A DNA stretch of 64,000 bases from Prosopocoilus inquinatus (lineage: Eukaryota > Arthropoda > Insecta > Coleoptera > Lucanidae), in assembly GCA_036172665.1 (NCBI GenBank), contig CM069877.1, positions 18,811,001 through 18,875,000 of the forward strand, read 5' to 3'. Under the pieces are notes generated by a model. It was not told where the DNA came from and did not search any database. It saw only the letters and a program-made list of their open reading frames with translations. Made by a program: the position numbers and the translations under genes. Below, piece after piece: positions 22,301-33,860 of the stretch; the stretch's first letter is position 1; every line of letters starts with the position of its first letter.

Positions 22301-22510
22301 AATACGCTGCAATTTTCAAACTTCACACTTTATCAACCACCTAAACAATGGTTGAAGGTTACAGAATTTCGCCGCGCAACATCAAAGGTGCAGCCTGAAA
22401 CCTTCGTACTTATCTGTATATTAATCTGTGACCCTACCTTAAGACAAAATGCGCGCTATTTTCAAAATACGTATAGTGACTTTTGTCGAAAAATATGTAG
22501 ATACTTTTGT

Positions 22511-23340
22511 GTACAGGATGTCCCAAACCTCTGGAAAAGTTCAAAAATGCCCCTTTAAATTCATTTTATCAAAAAAAGGTGTTAATAAAAGTTGTGTAGA
22601 TTTTCATTCCGCATAATCTAAAATTATTTTCAAATATACAGGTTGTTCTTTTAGTAAGTTACAAACCTAACTTATTATTTTTGTAATGGAATACTATATA
22701 TTTTATGCAGTTTCGGTTAGCCCTTGAAGAGACGATAAAAAAGGTATAACATTATACTTACTTATTTTTAGTATTTACTGAGTTATTTTTAATTTTATGC
22801 AAAAAATAGGTTATGTTTGATAATAAATAAATAATTTATGTAATAACAAATTTTGCCATTTTTTTCTGGTAAATTGTCAATATTTTGAAAACGATAAACT
22901 TTAGGTCAGTAAAACCTTATATTATTTTCGTCCACTGATAATGAGAAATCTAATAGTGCAATAATATGTAGGGTGTTCCATTTAAAAAAATATACGTTAG
23001 AGTCGTCACACTCTTACGAACCACTCTGTATAAGTCTAAATAATTTTTGATTGTACATCTAAAGATATGTATGTTAGTACAAAGTCTTTTAATAGAAGTT
23101 CCGAAATTTTTGGCTATACTCGTTATGCGTACTTTCGAAATATGTAAAAATATATTGGGTGTTCCATTTAAAAAAATATAACTTTGGTATGGCTCTCAGT
23201 TACTGAACATCCTGTAGAGCCAAAAATAATTTTAGAAAATAGAGCTGACTGAGTTACACCTCAGCTCGCTTAAATTTCTTTTCTATCTTGTATTATTTAG
23301 ACGGTAGAGAAGACCACGGCACTCGGTGGACACCCTGTAT
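22511..23340. repeat. Cluster of ACAGGGTGTTCC-type transposon ends
   Basis: GTACAGGATGTCCC at the left and GGACACCCTGTAT at the right are roughly inverted and could bound a TA-type element of 0.83 kb. Inside, GGGTGTTCCATTTAAAAAAA occurs twice (about 22972 and 23157). No frame. Confidence 0.45.
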
Positions 23341-24041
23341 ATTAAACTCCAGCTCGCCTGTAAAGATTTATTTACAAATTTACCACGTAAATAACTATTA
23401 TACAAATAGTGACTGAATCCGAAGCCTGTAACTGTCATTGGTTTTTATTTCGGCAATCAACTTGACATCTGTCAAATTGGCAACTTTAAATTTGAATTGA
23501 AACTCCTAAACATTGGTAATTCACAAAGACGTAATTCACATGAGTCACATAACAAGAAACAACTGAATGTTGTCAGACTTAACAACTGTTAAATTTTACT
23601 TGTTAAGTTCAAGTTGACGCTAGTGAGTCTTGACATTTTAAATATTTAAATGAAACTGTCTCAAGTCACGCAACTAGAAATAATTAGTCATTATTAACTG
23701 TCAACAATCAACCTGACATCTACCAAATTTCATATAAATTAAATTTGAATTCACCCTAAATCTAAACGAAAATATTTCATATCATGTGTCAAAAAGAACT
23801 GTCATTAGGTTTTATTGTAAAAATAAATGGTTCAGCATGCAAAGCCTTGTCATATATAACTTTCCGAAATTCAATAATTTGCAAAACAGGTGGCACAAAC
23901 AAATAAAGCCAGGCGCAAACCAAAACGGAAACGCGCGGTGGCGAATTTGTTGGTTCTCCTTATAGCCATACCGCCATCGCACCCGCGTCCGCGTCATTTC
24001 CGCTCGGTTTGCGTCTCGCTTAATTTAGGTGGGTTACGTAC
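23341..24041. other. TGTCAA-rich AT sequence
   Basis: No open frame. Several CTGTCAA, TTGACA and TTGACATCTGTCAA pieces occur (23460-23730), similar in flavour to the arrays at 15.8-18.1 and 36.5-37.4 kb. Confidence 0.35.
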
Positions 24042-24173
24042 CTTAGCGACGTATCTCCTCGGATTGAACGTGACCTTGCGTTTGTTGGACCTTTCAATCT
24101 TTGTCGGGACGTTAGTTTCGTAGAAGCCTTCATCTTCGATCCCGTAATCGTACTCCGACACTTCCAAATCCAT
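24042..24173 (-). CDS. Coding exon of an unidentified gene
   Basis: Strong acceptor TTTTGTTGCAG precedes base 24173 and strong donor AAG|GTACGT follows 24042. The exon is 132 bases, phase 0 at both ends, and its first codon is ATG, which may be the start codon. The 44 residues begin MDLEVSEYDYGIEDEGF, are acidic and Tyr-rich at first, then turn basic (KIERSNKRKVTF, RRYVAK). GC content is higher than in flanking DNA and codon use looks like that of the CPSF2 exons. I do not recognise the protein. No further exon is visible to the left within the window, so the next one is beyond the left edge or too short to see. A UTR exon may be at about 47243-47400. Confidence 0.6.
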
Positions 24174-25138
24174 CTGCAACAAAATGTACTATATACAATA
24201 ACCAATCGCAATTCAGATATTTTTGAGGCACAGTAACGAACAAAAATCTTCAAATTTCAAATTAAACACAAGTATAGAGAACCGCGCTGATTATTGCTCA
24301 GCCCTAATTAGTAAGGGTCGGACATTCCTAAGATATCTGGTAAAAACCAGTACAAAGATAAACAAAGCAACGGCGTAGATTTTAACGTCACCGCAGAATG
24401 GCTTATACATATGCCCGAGGCACTCTTACTCTCGTGCTCATTGCATCAGAAGCAACCGTTTGTTGTAAATTACGAGTGTAACAGAATTACCTTTGTAGTT
24501 TCTTTCAAATTAGTAATTATGAAAACATAATTTTTAATGTAACTTTTAAAAAGACTGGCATAATATATTTAATTCATATCAACTACAGCGCCGTCACTGC
24601 AAAAAGAATGCGAGTTCATTTCGGAATGAATCGGTTACGTAAACAAACTTTTGTATCCAGTTGACCACAACTGTAGTGGTTACTACGTGCTGCATAGACT
24701 TCTCGGGCTTCGACTGATTTATTGTTTTGTTTTTACAGGGTAGACGCGTTAAAGATTCCTACTTTTTCCGACTACGATCGCTCCGGCATATTAGTAGTTC
24801 CTCGTCTATTTAACGAAACCTTCCGCCTAAAATGCGCCTAGCCCTGCTAATTAGCACTGACCCAGGAGAAATGTTCAATCACGATTTATGGTACAGTAGT
24901 GTTTAAAAGAAATGCGATCCACGGTAAGCAACCTGGCGTTATGGTTAGTTTAAATAAGGATCAGGGTTCGTACGATTTTATTACTTTTCGTCGCATTTCT
25001 TTTAAGTAGATACCTACTATTGTACATTATAACTCAAACTTTCATTTACTTTCATTCGCCAACAAACGCTATCTAACTTAATGAGTGACATCGTGTATAT
25101 GACGCCAACGCCTTTCAAGTTGTTAATTGTAGTGCTAC
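24174..25138. other. Probable intron or upstream DNA; short inverted repeat
   Basis: Contains a perfect 15-base inverted pair, TTAAAAGAAATGCGA at 24903-24917 and its reverse complement at 24991-25005. Otherwise no feature. Confidence 0.4.
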
Positions 25139-26700
25139 AATATACAGGGCGTTCCGTAAAGTAAGAACGGTTGCCACTTTTCTTATCTTGCTTAATTGCG
25201 AATTTATAACTAAATGTTAACTTAAAAGTTGCCTAATATTTAAAATAAAATTTCGAAAAACTGATTTACGTCACCGGTGCTTTTCCGTGGTTCCGACCTA
25301 GCACAACTCGACAACCAATCACATCAGACCTATGTTGCGACCCATCAAGTTAGGCTAGAATTTACTGGAGATGTAATAACATACAAGGTGTTCACTTTAA
25401 AAAATCGCAACTTCGATGAATATCTAAGAAGCGGAATGCCCTAATGTATGACATTAATGACATTAACTTCTGCCTTCAGAAGTGTCTTCTATCTGTAAAA
25501 ATAACAGTTCTAGAATATAAAATGACTCCTCTATTTTAGATGGTAAGAAAAACGTGAGAAAAGAGGTTAGAATGGACGAAACAGCGTACAATAAAGGATA
25601 AAAGGTTCGGTACAATCGAGGTCTTAAGTTTCGGCATAACTCGAAAACCAATCGCGTCAGACCCATGTTTCATATTGCTACCCATCAATTGAGCTAGAAT
25701 TACCAAGAAATTCAAAAATACGATAACATACAGGGTGCTGCTTTTTAAAACACACATGTTAATTTAAAAGACCTTGCATATTGGCTTGCCTAATTATTTT
25801 ACAGCAGAATTTAGGTTTTTTAAAGTGCTCTTCAAGATAAATCTGCTTGTGAAGTTTGAGAATTTGTCATAAACACAGTTTCAAGATATTTAAAAAAAGA
25901 TCAGTAACGAAATTCTATTTATACGAAACTATCAGCGCGGCCTTGATCAGTAAACGTTAGAAAAATCTTTTCCAGTAATTTATTTTATCAATTTTTTTTA
26001 AACGACTAGATGTATTAATTATCTGTCTAGTGTTCACTTTCATTGATGAAGGCTGTGCCAATAGTGGTACAAATTGAATTTAGTTACAAAATCTTTTTTT
26101 TTTAATATTTTTAAACTAAACCTTTAAATTAACATGGGATTTCCTATGTTGTATTTCAAAATTCACCACCCCTGTATACAAGGTGTTCTGTTGAAAAATC
26201 GAAACTTTGATAAATATCTCATAGAAACTATTATCGATTGTTTATTTATGAGCCTCATCCAAAATCTTACAATTACTTTTTCTAACTCTAGAATAACAAA
26301 TTTTGTTAGAAATCGTTTTTGATTGCAATGGACCCCTCGAGCAGCTTCTGGACAGCTGTTTCTGCCCTGAATGGGGCTTCATCAGCGAAACCGTAGCTCG
26401 AGAGTTCCACTGCAAACCAAAACGTGAGCAAAAAAAAAACCAAATAAACGAATTAAATTGGAAGAGGCAAATACAATAAATGATAAAAAAAACTCGGAGA
26501 AATCACGCTTTCGGTTTTCATTTTACCTTTTATGACGTTATTCGATACAGAGCATTTCGAGTTTCGGCATCGGATAACTCGAAAACCAATCACGTCAGAC
26601 CCCTATTGCGACCCATCAAGTCGGGCTAGAATTTACTGCGGAATTCAAAAACGCGATAATATACAGGGCACTCTGACATCTGACCGAAATAACATTAACA
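25139..26700 (+). repeat. Three direct copies of a 95-base module ending in ATACAGGGTG
   Basis: The module AACTCGAAAACCAATC...CAGACC...GCTAGAATT occurs at 25306, 25634 and 26575, each ending at TACARGGTGTTC or a variant. TACAGGG-type hexamers at 25142, 25383, 25732, 26171 and 26661 all point the same way. After two of them comes TTTAAAAAATCGCAACTTCG-like sequence, so end and beginning alternate in direct orientation. Confidence 0.6.
26306..26430 (-). mobile_element. Hammerhead-like TIR element (family H)
   Basis: On the minus strand: CTGATGA (26385-26379), AGCCCC hairpin, GAAAC (26362-26358), then CAGCTG...CAGCTT-type arms. Terminal inverted repeats are formed by AATCGTTTTTGATTGCA at the left and TTGCAGTGGAACTCTCGAG at the other end. 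Stem II here has one A-A mismatch at its base. Confidence 0.7.
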
Positions 26701-28440
26701 TTTATATTAAGAATTTTCTTCTAACTACAAAAACAACAATTTTCGGATCAATCATTTCAGAAAGTAAGAAAAAAGCGAACAATCAAAACGAAGCAATGTA
26801 CAATGAAGGACAACAGACTGTGGATCGTATATGTTGCTATTTTAACACGGAGGTGTTTTGAGTTTTGCTTTTTGTGGTGCTATACTGACTATGGACTACT
26901 CCCTCAACGCCCGCTCCCACTTCGATTCGTGCATATGGATGAGTGTACCCACGCGAAATGCTGCGCGTAGTTTTGCTCGGGCATCTAAACCAGCGGCCTA
27001 CGAGCAGGCTGTTGCATGCACTAAATATGTAAACAAAGGTGATTATCCACCCAAGTAGTAACAGGCTCGAATTACAGTTTTCCCAGTGCAGACTTGCCTA
27101 TGCATTCTCAGCGTGCGCGCCGCCGGTTTCGACCACCATGTCATTTTCAAGATATCATTTTACTATCGGTTAAAATGATCAAAAATGCCATTTGTTACAA
27201 GGAAGGCAAACGATCCATTCTATCCCCTTTTTTTTCAAATTATTTACATACGACACACTCGTTTGACTTCGACAGACTCAAGGCTTACCTACACGTATTA
27301 CGTTCCGCGAGTTCAGTCCACTGATAAGATAAGACACAACTTACTTTACAGTTAGTGCTTGTCGAATACACATTTTTTTACAATTTTACATTTATGTATG
27401 AATATCTTTTTACTTCAGACCCAACACGAAACGTTCAGTCAGTAAAAGACGACTTTTTTCATCTCTTTTATTAAACTATTTTAGTTTAAAGTAGACTGGG
27501 TTAACAATTTTCTTAAGTTGGCATGCTAATTTGAGATTGGCACTGCAAAATTTAAGTTGGCATTATACAGGGTGTTCTATTACGGTGTCCAAATAAAAAA
27601 TCTCAGTATAAGTATACGAAATGCTACTTTCTGCGGGTATTTTTTGGTGGCTACCGTATCATAGCCAAAAAAATTCGGATGGACCACTTGTTTGGAACTG
27701 CTGAAATGTGTGAGAAAGATAGGAAGGTTAGCTTCGCCTTCCTCTCGATGTGAACGTGCCCACCGATACCGCACTCGACTTTCAACGCAGCGTTTCGTAA
27801 TAATAATCACTGATATCGTTTATTAATTATTTTGTTTAAAATTTTAATTCACTGAAGAAATTATATGTTTTACGATATCACCTATCGACGAATAAATTTA
27901 AAATTTATGCACCAATTAGGCAAGCGCGTTAAAAATGTTCTTCCTTCACTCTTTTACGCAAATAAACTTTTACTGTAATCTCGCTGCTAGCTATGAAAGT
28001 ATTACTACTTACTGTCCATGGAAAAAAAATAATTTTTTGTAAGTCTATTAAAAATAATATGGAATGAGTAATTACAATTTGTTTGTACCTCGCTTTTAAT
28101 TTATTCGGCAATTACAAATCGCAGCTTCTTGAATTGCACTAGATTTTAATTTAAACATACTTAAACTTGTAATTACTTGCCGTGAAGTCAATTTAAATTG
28201 TTTTGACTGAACAGCTGATCGGAGCGGCTGATTTACGTCGTTCGTAATCAAGATCAAGTGAAATACTGACCCTGCCCCATTTCAGCTTCGGCTCGTAATT
28301 GAAGAGGCGGCGGCGTCTCACTTTTAGCTATGCCAGCAGTTGTCAAACGATTTAGTGAAAATCTGCCACTGCATTTTTTCTCGAAAACATATTAGTTCAA
28401 TCCTTGCCATTTATTGTGATATATTACAGGTTTAACACAG
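26701..28440. other. No firm feature; balanced-GC patches
   Basis: 26860-27130 is GC-balanced and unique with a plus-strand frame of 66 codons, but there are no splice signals or similarity I can name. 27560 has TACAGGGTGTTC, another transposon end. 27690-27800 and 28200-28330 are CpG-richer and may be regulatory. Confidence 0.3.
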
Positions 28441-28453
28441 TAAAATAACACCC

Positions 28454-28514
<61 letters not shown>
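28454..28514. repeat. AT dinucleotide microsatellite
   Basis: About 30 AT units with one TT interruption near 28475. Confidence 0.95.
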
Positions 28515-28519
<5 letters not shown>

Positions 28520-30117
28520 AGACATTGAATGTAAACAAAAACGCATAAATCACAAATAAAAGTGTCTGTTAGTGGTTTCTAGTGGTTTCGAAGAGTTCGA
28601 GAAACAAGAAATGCGCAAAAAATGAAAATGATTATCAGATATACAATCAATATTAATCTGAATCCAACAAAAAGTAAAACTTGGACGGCCTTGAAACATT
28701 ATTAAAAAGTCCGATAAAATTTTGAATATTTAACTTTTATTTTATAGTACTTTTATAAAACTGTATGTATTTTCCTGCTGGTTTCTAAATCTTAAAATAT
28801 GACTGTATACATGAACTCATAGATTCCATCATAAAATTAAAAGACAATTTAAAAAATATAGTTAAGCACAGCACAAAACTGAGTCATGTGTGATTTGCAT
28901 AAAATGCACCTAGTCACTGTACACAACTGATTGTGATTTTTTAGCCCACTTGATATCACCGCAAACGATCGTCAAGTTTTTAAATGTATAGTATATTGAT
29001 GTATTGGAAAATATCAGTAAGAAACCTTAATAAATAGTTTCATGTTTTGATTAAATGCCAAATTTAAAGGTCCGTTGCCCCACTGTGGGCAGGTACCTTA
29101 GATTTTGCACGGTAAGATTTCGTATCCTTCAGTCATTGCATAGATAGTTGATAAGTGCGAAGTTTGAAAATTACGGCGTATTGGGAGTAGAATACATTAA
29201 TGCACCTTTCATCAATATGCTACTTTAATCAACGAATAAAGGTAGTAACGAAAATACCGTGAAATCATTTCATTAACAGTGCACTGTATTTCTTGTATGA
29301 TTAGTTGTCACATCAATTCACTTTTACCCTAGATCACTTATTCAAAAATTTGTCTATTTTATTTGGCCAACATGATCTAACCCAAAGTGATCCAAAACAC
29401 TTCCTTTCCGCCTTGCTGATACTACACCTCGGAAATTCTAGATCACTTTGGATCAGTTGGTTCACTTGTAGAGGGGATGTTATTTCAACTGTTTGTCAAA
29501 TTACATTACTCGTCCAAATAACCTTTAGTTTTGCTTAGCTCGCTGTAAAGTGACGCAAAAATAATATCTTCATCTGAAGATTAGAATGCAGCAATCGCAT
29601 CTCGCATGTTTTATTTACCATTAAATCGGTCACTTAAGATCAGTTCACTTTGGGTTACACTGAACTGATCTGAACTAATCTGCGTTGCAAATAAAAGGCA
29701 ACTATTAATAAAATACTTAAACAATGGCGGCATGCGAAATGGCGGGAATGCCAGCCTTCGCATCTGGGTACTAATCTGTAGCACGGCCTTACATAACACG
29801 CAGTAATTCCCCAATACGTGAAGAGGAGGCATTTGTGAGTAATTTTTCAATTTGTGAGGATTTTGTTTGCCCGCGGGTATTTTGTGAGAATTTTGTAAAT
29901 GTGTGGATTTTTCGAGGATTTGAAGATTCGAATAATTGCAGTTTTTTTATTGATACAAAATAAAGCAAATGGTTTTTTGTATGTTAAAATTTTCATTAGA
30001 AGAGAAAAGCGTACAATTGTTTCCCATGCTTTAAGCCGATTGTATTGATGGATTACGCATTCGATTCATGCAGAATCACTATAAACGGAACGTGTCAAAA
30101 TTAATCCAGATCAATTC
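28515..30117. other. No recognisable gene; GATCACTTT repeats
   Basis: Unique AT-rich DNA. Between 29325 and 29690 there are several GATCACTTTGG and CCAAAGTGATC pieces in both orientations, possibly a decayed inverted element. Confidence 0.35.
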
Positions 30118-30120
30118 TAA

Positions 30121-30256
30121 TGCCCGTTTGCACCACTTTCACTTAAAATTTAAGTGCTACTTAAGTGGTTAAGTGACACTTTCTCTTATGGAAAAAGTGT
30201 CACTTAACCATTTAAGTGGGACTTAAAGTTTTAAGTCAAAGTGGTGCAAACGGGCA
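30121..30256. mobile_element. Near-perfect palindromic MITE with TAA duplication (PIF/Harbinger-like)
   Basis: The arms begin TGCCCGTTTGCACCACTTT and end with the reverse complement, paired over nearly 60 bases each side of a 10-base loop near 30190. The flanks are TAA at 30118-30120 and 30257-30259, a 3-bp duplication typical of PIF/Harbinger. The interior is built from CACTTAA and TTAAGTG heptamers. Confidence 0.85.
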
Positions 30257-30394
30257 TAAATGATCTACTAATCCATCCCTGATCAAAGCGAAATGATTTT
30301 GACTACGAGTTGAATGGAGCTTATTGTTTCTCAAGCGCAAAAGTTGTATATCAAAAAATTCATTTTTTCTTTTATCACAAAATGCCACATACAG

Positions 30395-31025
30395 TAGAGT
30401 TATGTCGGTCACGAACGAATCGTTCATATTATTAGTATGAACGAATCAAATTAATCGTTCTTAAAAGCACGAACGAACGAATCTTTGAGTCGGTGAACGA
30501 TATGAACGAAATGAACGAGATGAATGAAAGAACGTATCGGGTCGCTCGCCGTATTTGTTATATCGATTCCCGCCGTACACTTCTTTCAAACAATAATTAT
30601 ATTTTTCTTTATTTATATTAAAAACACTAAATTATTTCAAACTAACACTTCTTTTACGCTCAGATATAATTTTCAAATAATCTAACTGAGATTTGACAGA
30701 AAATTTAAATTGTTTAAAAATCTTCACTCACAGCTTACTGAACATTGTAAATGTATTGGAAGCTGTACATCTCACAAACTTTTTGTTTAATGTACTGTGC
30801 TACGTTATTGATAAAGTAATTTTTTCTTTCTCCAAAAATGTAAAAAGGTACAGGATAATTAATAAAATTTCATTATTAAAGTACATGAAAACAAGAGGTG
30901 AAAAATGCACGAATAAAATTGGAAGTTACGGTGCAGCGTGATTCGTTCATTTCGTTCATCTGAATTAAATCGATCGAAAAGATTCGTTCGCAACAACTCA
31001 ATCGTTCGTGAACGACACAACTCTA
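30395..31025. mobile_element. Nonautonomous hAT element with exact 8-bp target duplication
   Basis: Termini TAGAGTTATGTCGGTCACG and its diverged reverse complement CGTGAACGACACAACTCTA. Exact duplication ACATACAG is at 30387-30394 and 31026-31033. Both ends are studded with ACGAACGA/TCGTTCGT octamers for 100-150 bases. The 631-base interior has no transposase frame. Confidence 0.9.
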
Positions 31026-31033
31026 ACATACAG

Positions 31034-31277
31034 TGTGTGTGCCCAGCAAGGATATAAATTAGCAAATTACCATGTAAAATGTTAAATAAATATAAAAATA
31101 AATAAAATACCAAATTTACGTTCTTTTTACCAAATTTAATATACCGTATTTTACAAGGTAAATTTACAATTTGGTAAAATACTGTTTGTTAAAATACCAA
31201 CCAACCAATAAATTACCAGTGAAGTTGTGTAAAGTTAGTTACAGTTCGCTGTCATTTGTCGTTTGACGGTTTTTGTA
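31034..31277. repeat. GTAAAATAC/GTATTTTAC-rich AT repeat
   Basis: ACCAAATTTAC, ACCGTATTTTAC and GGTAAAATAC recur in both orientations. The same motif set returns at 33110-33830, so these may be two ends of one split element. Confidence 0.4.
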
Positions 31278-31834
31278 AAGCCCGCAATAGACGATCATAA
31301 ATTGCATGAAATTTACATGTAATTTATGAAAAAACCTATTTTTCAACGTGTATAGCGAGAAAAAGAATTACATGAATTTATACGTGTAAAATTGACAACA
31401 AAGAGCAAGTTCTATTGCTCAAGGTTTTTGACGTGAAAATTTAGTAAATTCTAGTGACTTTGATTATTGGTGTTGGCTGTTGACTGAGATGAATAAATAA
31501 CGACTTCAGCTAGTTTATGTGGGTATCTGTTTATAAATAATTTCAGCTTGAAGATAGTTTAATCATTGATAACCAAGTGCTCTACGTTTGGATGATACCC
31601 TTGATAACATAATCCAACATACCAGCATACCCAGCAAAGAAAATAACTTGAAGTTAGAAGCATTAATGAGTTACCATTTTCACTAACATTAACATTCTAA
31701 ATTACTATTTAGTGCAACATCTTTTTTATTAATATAATTGAAACGTGTATTGCGAATTACAATTCTTGAATTTATACACATATGTTTACATGAATTTTTA
31801 CGTGAAATTATTGGAACATGTATTGCCGGCTTAA
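31278..31834. mobile_element. TIR element with AAGCCSGCAATA ends
   Basis: AAGCCCGCAATAGACGATC at the left against TACATGTATTGCCGGCTT-like sequence at the right (reverse complement AAGCCGGCAATACATG). Both ends continue into ATTACATGAATTT/ACGTGTA-type sequence. About 555 bases, non-coding. Confidence 0.6.
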
Positions 31835-31924
31835 GAAAAGTTATGCATGGAATGTAACAGGACTATTCGTTCATTTAACTATAGTATAAGTACATATAGC
31901 ATAAGTACCGCTTTTTCAAAAAAA

Positions 31925-32048
31925 TTTGTTGCAAATCGTTTTTGATTGCAGTGAAAACCTCGAGCAGCTTCTGTACAGCTGTTTCAGCCCTGCTTGGGGC
32001 TTCGTCAGCAGAGACGTAGCTCGACATTTTCGCTGCAAACAAAAACGA
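31925..32048 (-). mobile_element. Hammerhead-like TIR element (family H), best copy
   Basis: Terminal inverted repeats pair TGCAGTGAAAACCTCGAG (plus strand, left) with CTCGACATTTTCGCTGCA (right). On the minus strand the centre reads CTGACGA (32008-32002), stem II AGCCC/GGGCT fully paired, GAAA, then a CAGCT/AGCTG stem III. A single extra C separates stem III from the UC that would be the cleavage site, and an 11-base bulge separates stem I from the core. Confidence 0.75.
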
Positions 32049-32081
32049 CTTGTCCAATTTATTCGCAATTGCGATGTAAGA

Positions 32082-32450
32082 GTGATGAATAGATAAAACA
32101 GCGACATCTTACAATCGCTTTTTGACCTGACATTGCAGTAGGATAGACAAATTGAAGCGGATTTGCTCCTAATAAGTCCCCCATGCAAGGCGGCCATGCT
32201 TGCTGTTAAAGCATAATGACGAAGCCCCAAGCAGGGCTGAAACAGCTGAACAGAGGCTGCTCGAGGTTTTCACTGCAATCAAAAATGATTTGCAACAAAT
32301 TTTTTAAAACTTTCATTATGCTTTGACAGGAAGCATGGTCGCCTTGCATGGGGGACTTATTAGGAGCAAATCCGCTTCAATTTGTCTATCCTCCTGCAAT
32401 GTCAGTTCAAAAAGCGATTGTAAGATGTCGCTGTTTTATCTATTCATCAC
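32082..32450. mobile_element. Foldback element family G, copy 2
   Basis: The outer arms GTGATGAATAGATAAAACAG and reverse complement pair almost perfectly. Inner arms include GACAAATTGAAGCGGATTTG and ATGCAAGGCGGCCATGCTTG. The loop is interrupted by a family H fragment (32218-32312), absent from copy 1 at 17451-17686. Confidence 0.85.
32218..32312 (+). mobile_element. Family H fragment nested in foldback loop
   Basis: TGACGA-AGCCC hairpin-GGGCT-GAAAC-AGCTG...GGCTG-CTCGAGG and the right terminus CACTGCAATCAAAAATGATT. The left terminus is missing, and the C of the CTGA core is lost. Confidence 0.7.
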
Positions 32451-32864
32451 TTTTTCCTTAAACTTTCACGCCGTACTTCGATGGTAAGTATATAAAAAAC
32501 AGATATTAGTTTTGTCAACCAGGCTTTTTCTTCAAATTTGACACTAATGACGTAACACTGAAAAGTCATCCGGTTTTCAGATTGTTGGTTATATTTTAAC
32601 TACAGCAGAAAAGTAAGGTAAGTATTAGAGCGGAAGTAATAGAATTTAAAAAAATTAAATTAACATAAGCAATACCTTTTTCTACTTCAGAAAGCCTATA
32701 CTTTGGCATTTTAAGCATTTCAACTTTAAAATTTGAAACCTGCCATTCCAAATGATTAAATAGGTTTGACAAGTCATTAGAAACCGTATTTACAACGAAG
32801 AACTGAATCGTGCAAAATTTCAAGGCCGCAGTAGTACTTACTTTTAAAATCGGCTTTTATGATA

Positions 32865-33074
32865 GGTGTTTTCTTTCGATCACAAAATCGTGATCCAAAC
32901 GTGTTTTCATCTTTGAATCTCTCTATTTTTAAAACTTGTTTGGACTGAGTTATGGTTATTTACAAATGAATTGTCAATCAAAAATTCAAGTTAGGTGTTT
33001 TGTTGCAACAAATACGAAATTCAGGTCCAAACTATTCGAAACATGATTCAAACTTTTAAGCGAAAGAAAGCACT
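32865..33074. mobile_element. MITE family A, copy 3
   Basis: Same ends and interior as 19612-19838, with a short deletion between CGTGTTTTCAT and CTTTGAATCTC. The right terminus is AAGCGAAAGAAAGCACTT. Confidence 0.8.
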
Positions 33075-33860
33075 TAATAAAGGGCCTACGTTGCTCGCAG
33101 GGTCAGAAAATGGTAAAATATATTTAAAATATTAAACAAAATATCAAAATTACGGAAATAAAATACCGTATTTTACAAGAGCAATTATTTAGAATTAAAT
33201 TAAGACTTTTCTTTTGAATATTTTGATAGTTTTCTAAAATAAAAACATATTTGTGATTATATTTAGTAAGTGTACCCGAAAGGTTACTTTTATGGTAAAA
33301 TTTATTTCAATAAACACTAATTTGTTAAAAGCAAAAAAAATAAGCTTTGAAAATATTTAAAAATCTTTTTTCTGGTTGACCCTGGTGACCCTGAATGTTA
33401 CAGTGTGATGTTAATTCGCGTTTTTTGCCGTACGCTACCTAATAAAAAAGAGCTGCTTGCCATAATTTGTAAGGCAATACATAGTTACATTAAAAAAAAA
33501 ACCAAACACTTTCTGTTACTATATTCTGTTTTACCGACCGAAGATGCAATTGAAGGAGGAAATTTCTAAAGCTTCTTCTGGAGTCTGAAGAATTTTGACA
33601 TGAAATCCGGGAAGATCTATTGATTTGTTATTTTTATGCGATTTTTAAAAACCCTTCCCATTACATGTTTTGGCAGTTAACCAGAATGTTTACTACATAC
33701 AAAAAAATACCCGTATTTTACTCAGCTGGTAAATTACAAAAAAAAACATTTTAAATTACCTGGTAATTAATTATTGTAAATTATTTTGGTAAATTACTGT
33801 GGTAAAATACCTAAAAGGTAAAATATGTTATTTTTATAAGCCTGGTGCCCAGATTTAATA
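33075..33860. repeat. GTAAAATAC/GTATTTTAC-rich AT repeat
   Basis: ACCGTATTTTAC, CCCGTATTTTAC, GGTAAATTAC and GGTAAAATAC recur, as at 31034-31277. A GTGCCCAG octamer is present at the outer margin of each block (31038 and 33846), in direct orientation. Confidence 0.4.

Noticed and set aside
26858..27058. 66-codon plus-strand frame in GC-balanced DNA
   Set aside because: No recognisable motif, no flanking splice signals, and a neighbouring region full of transposon ends.
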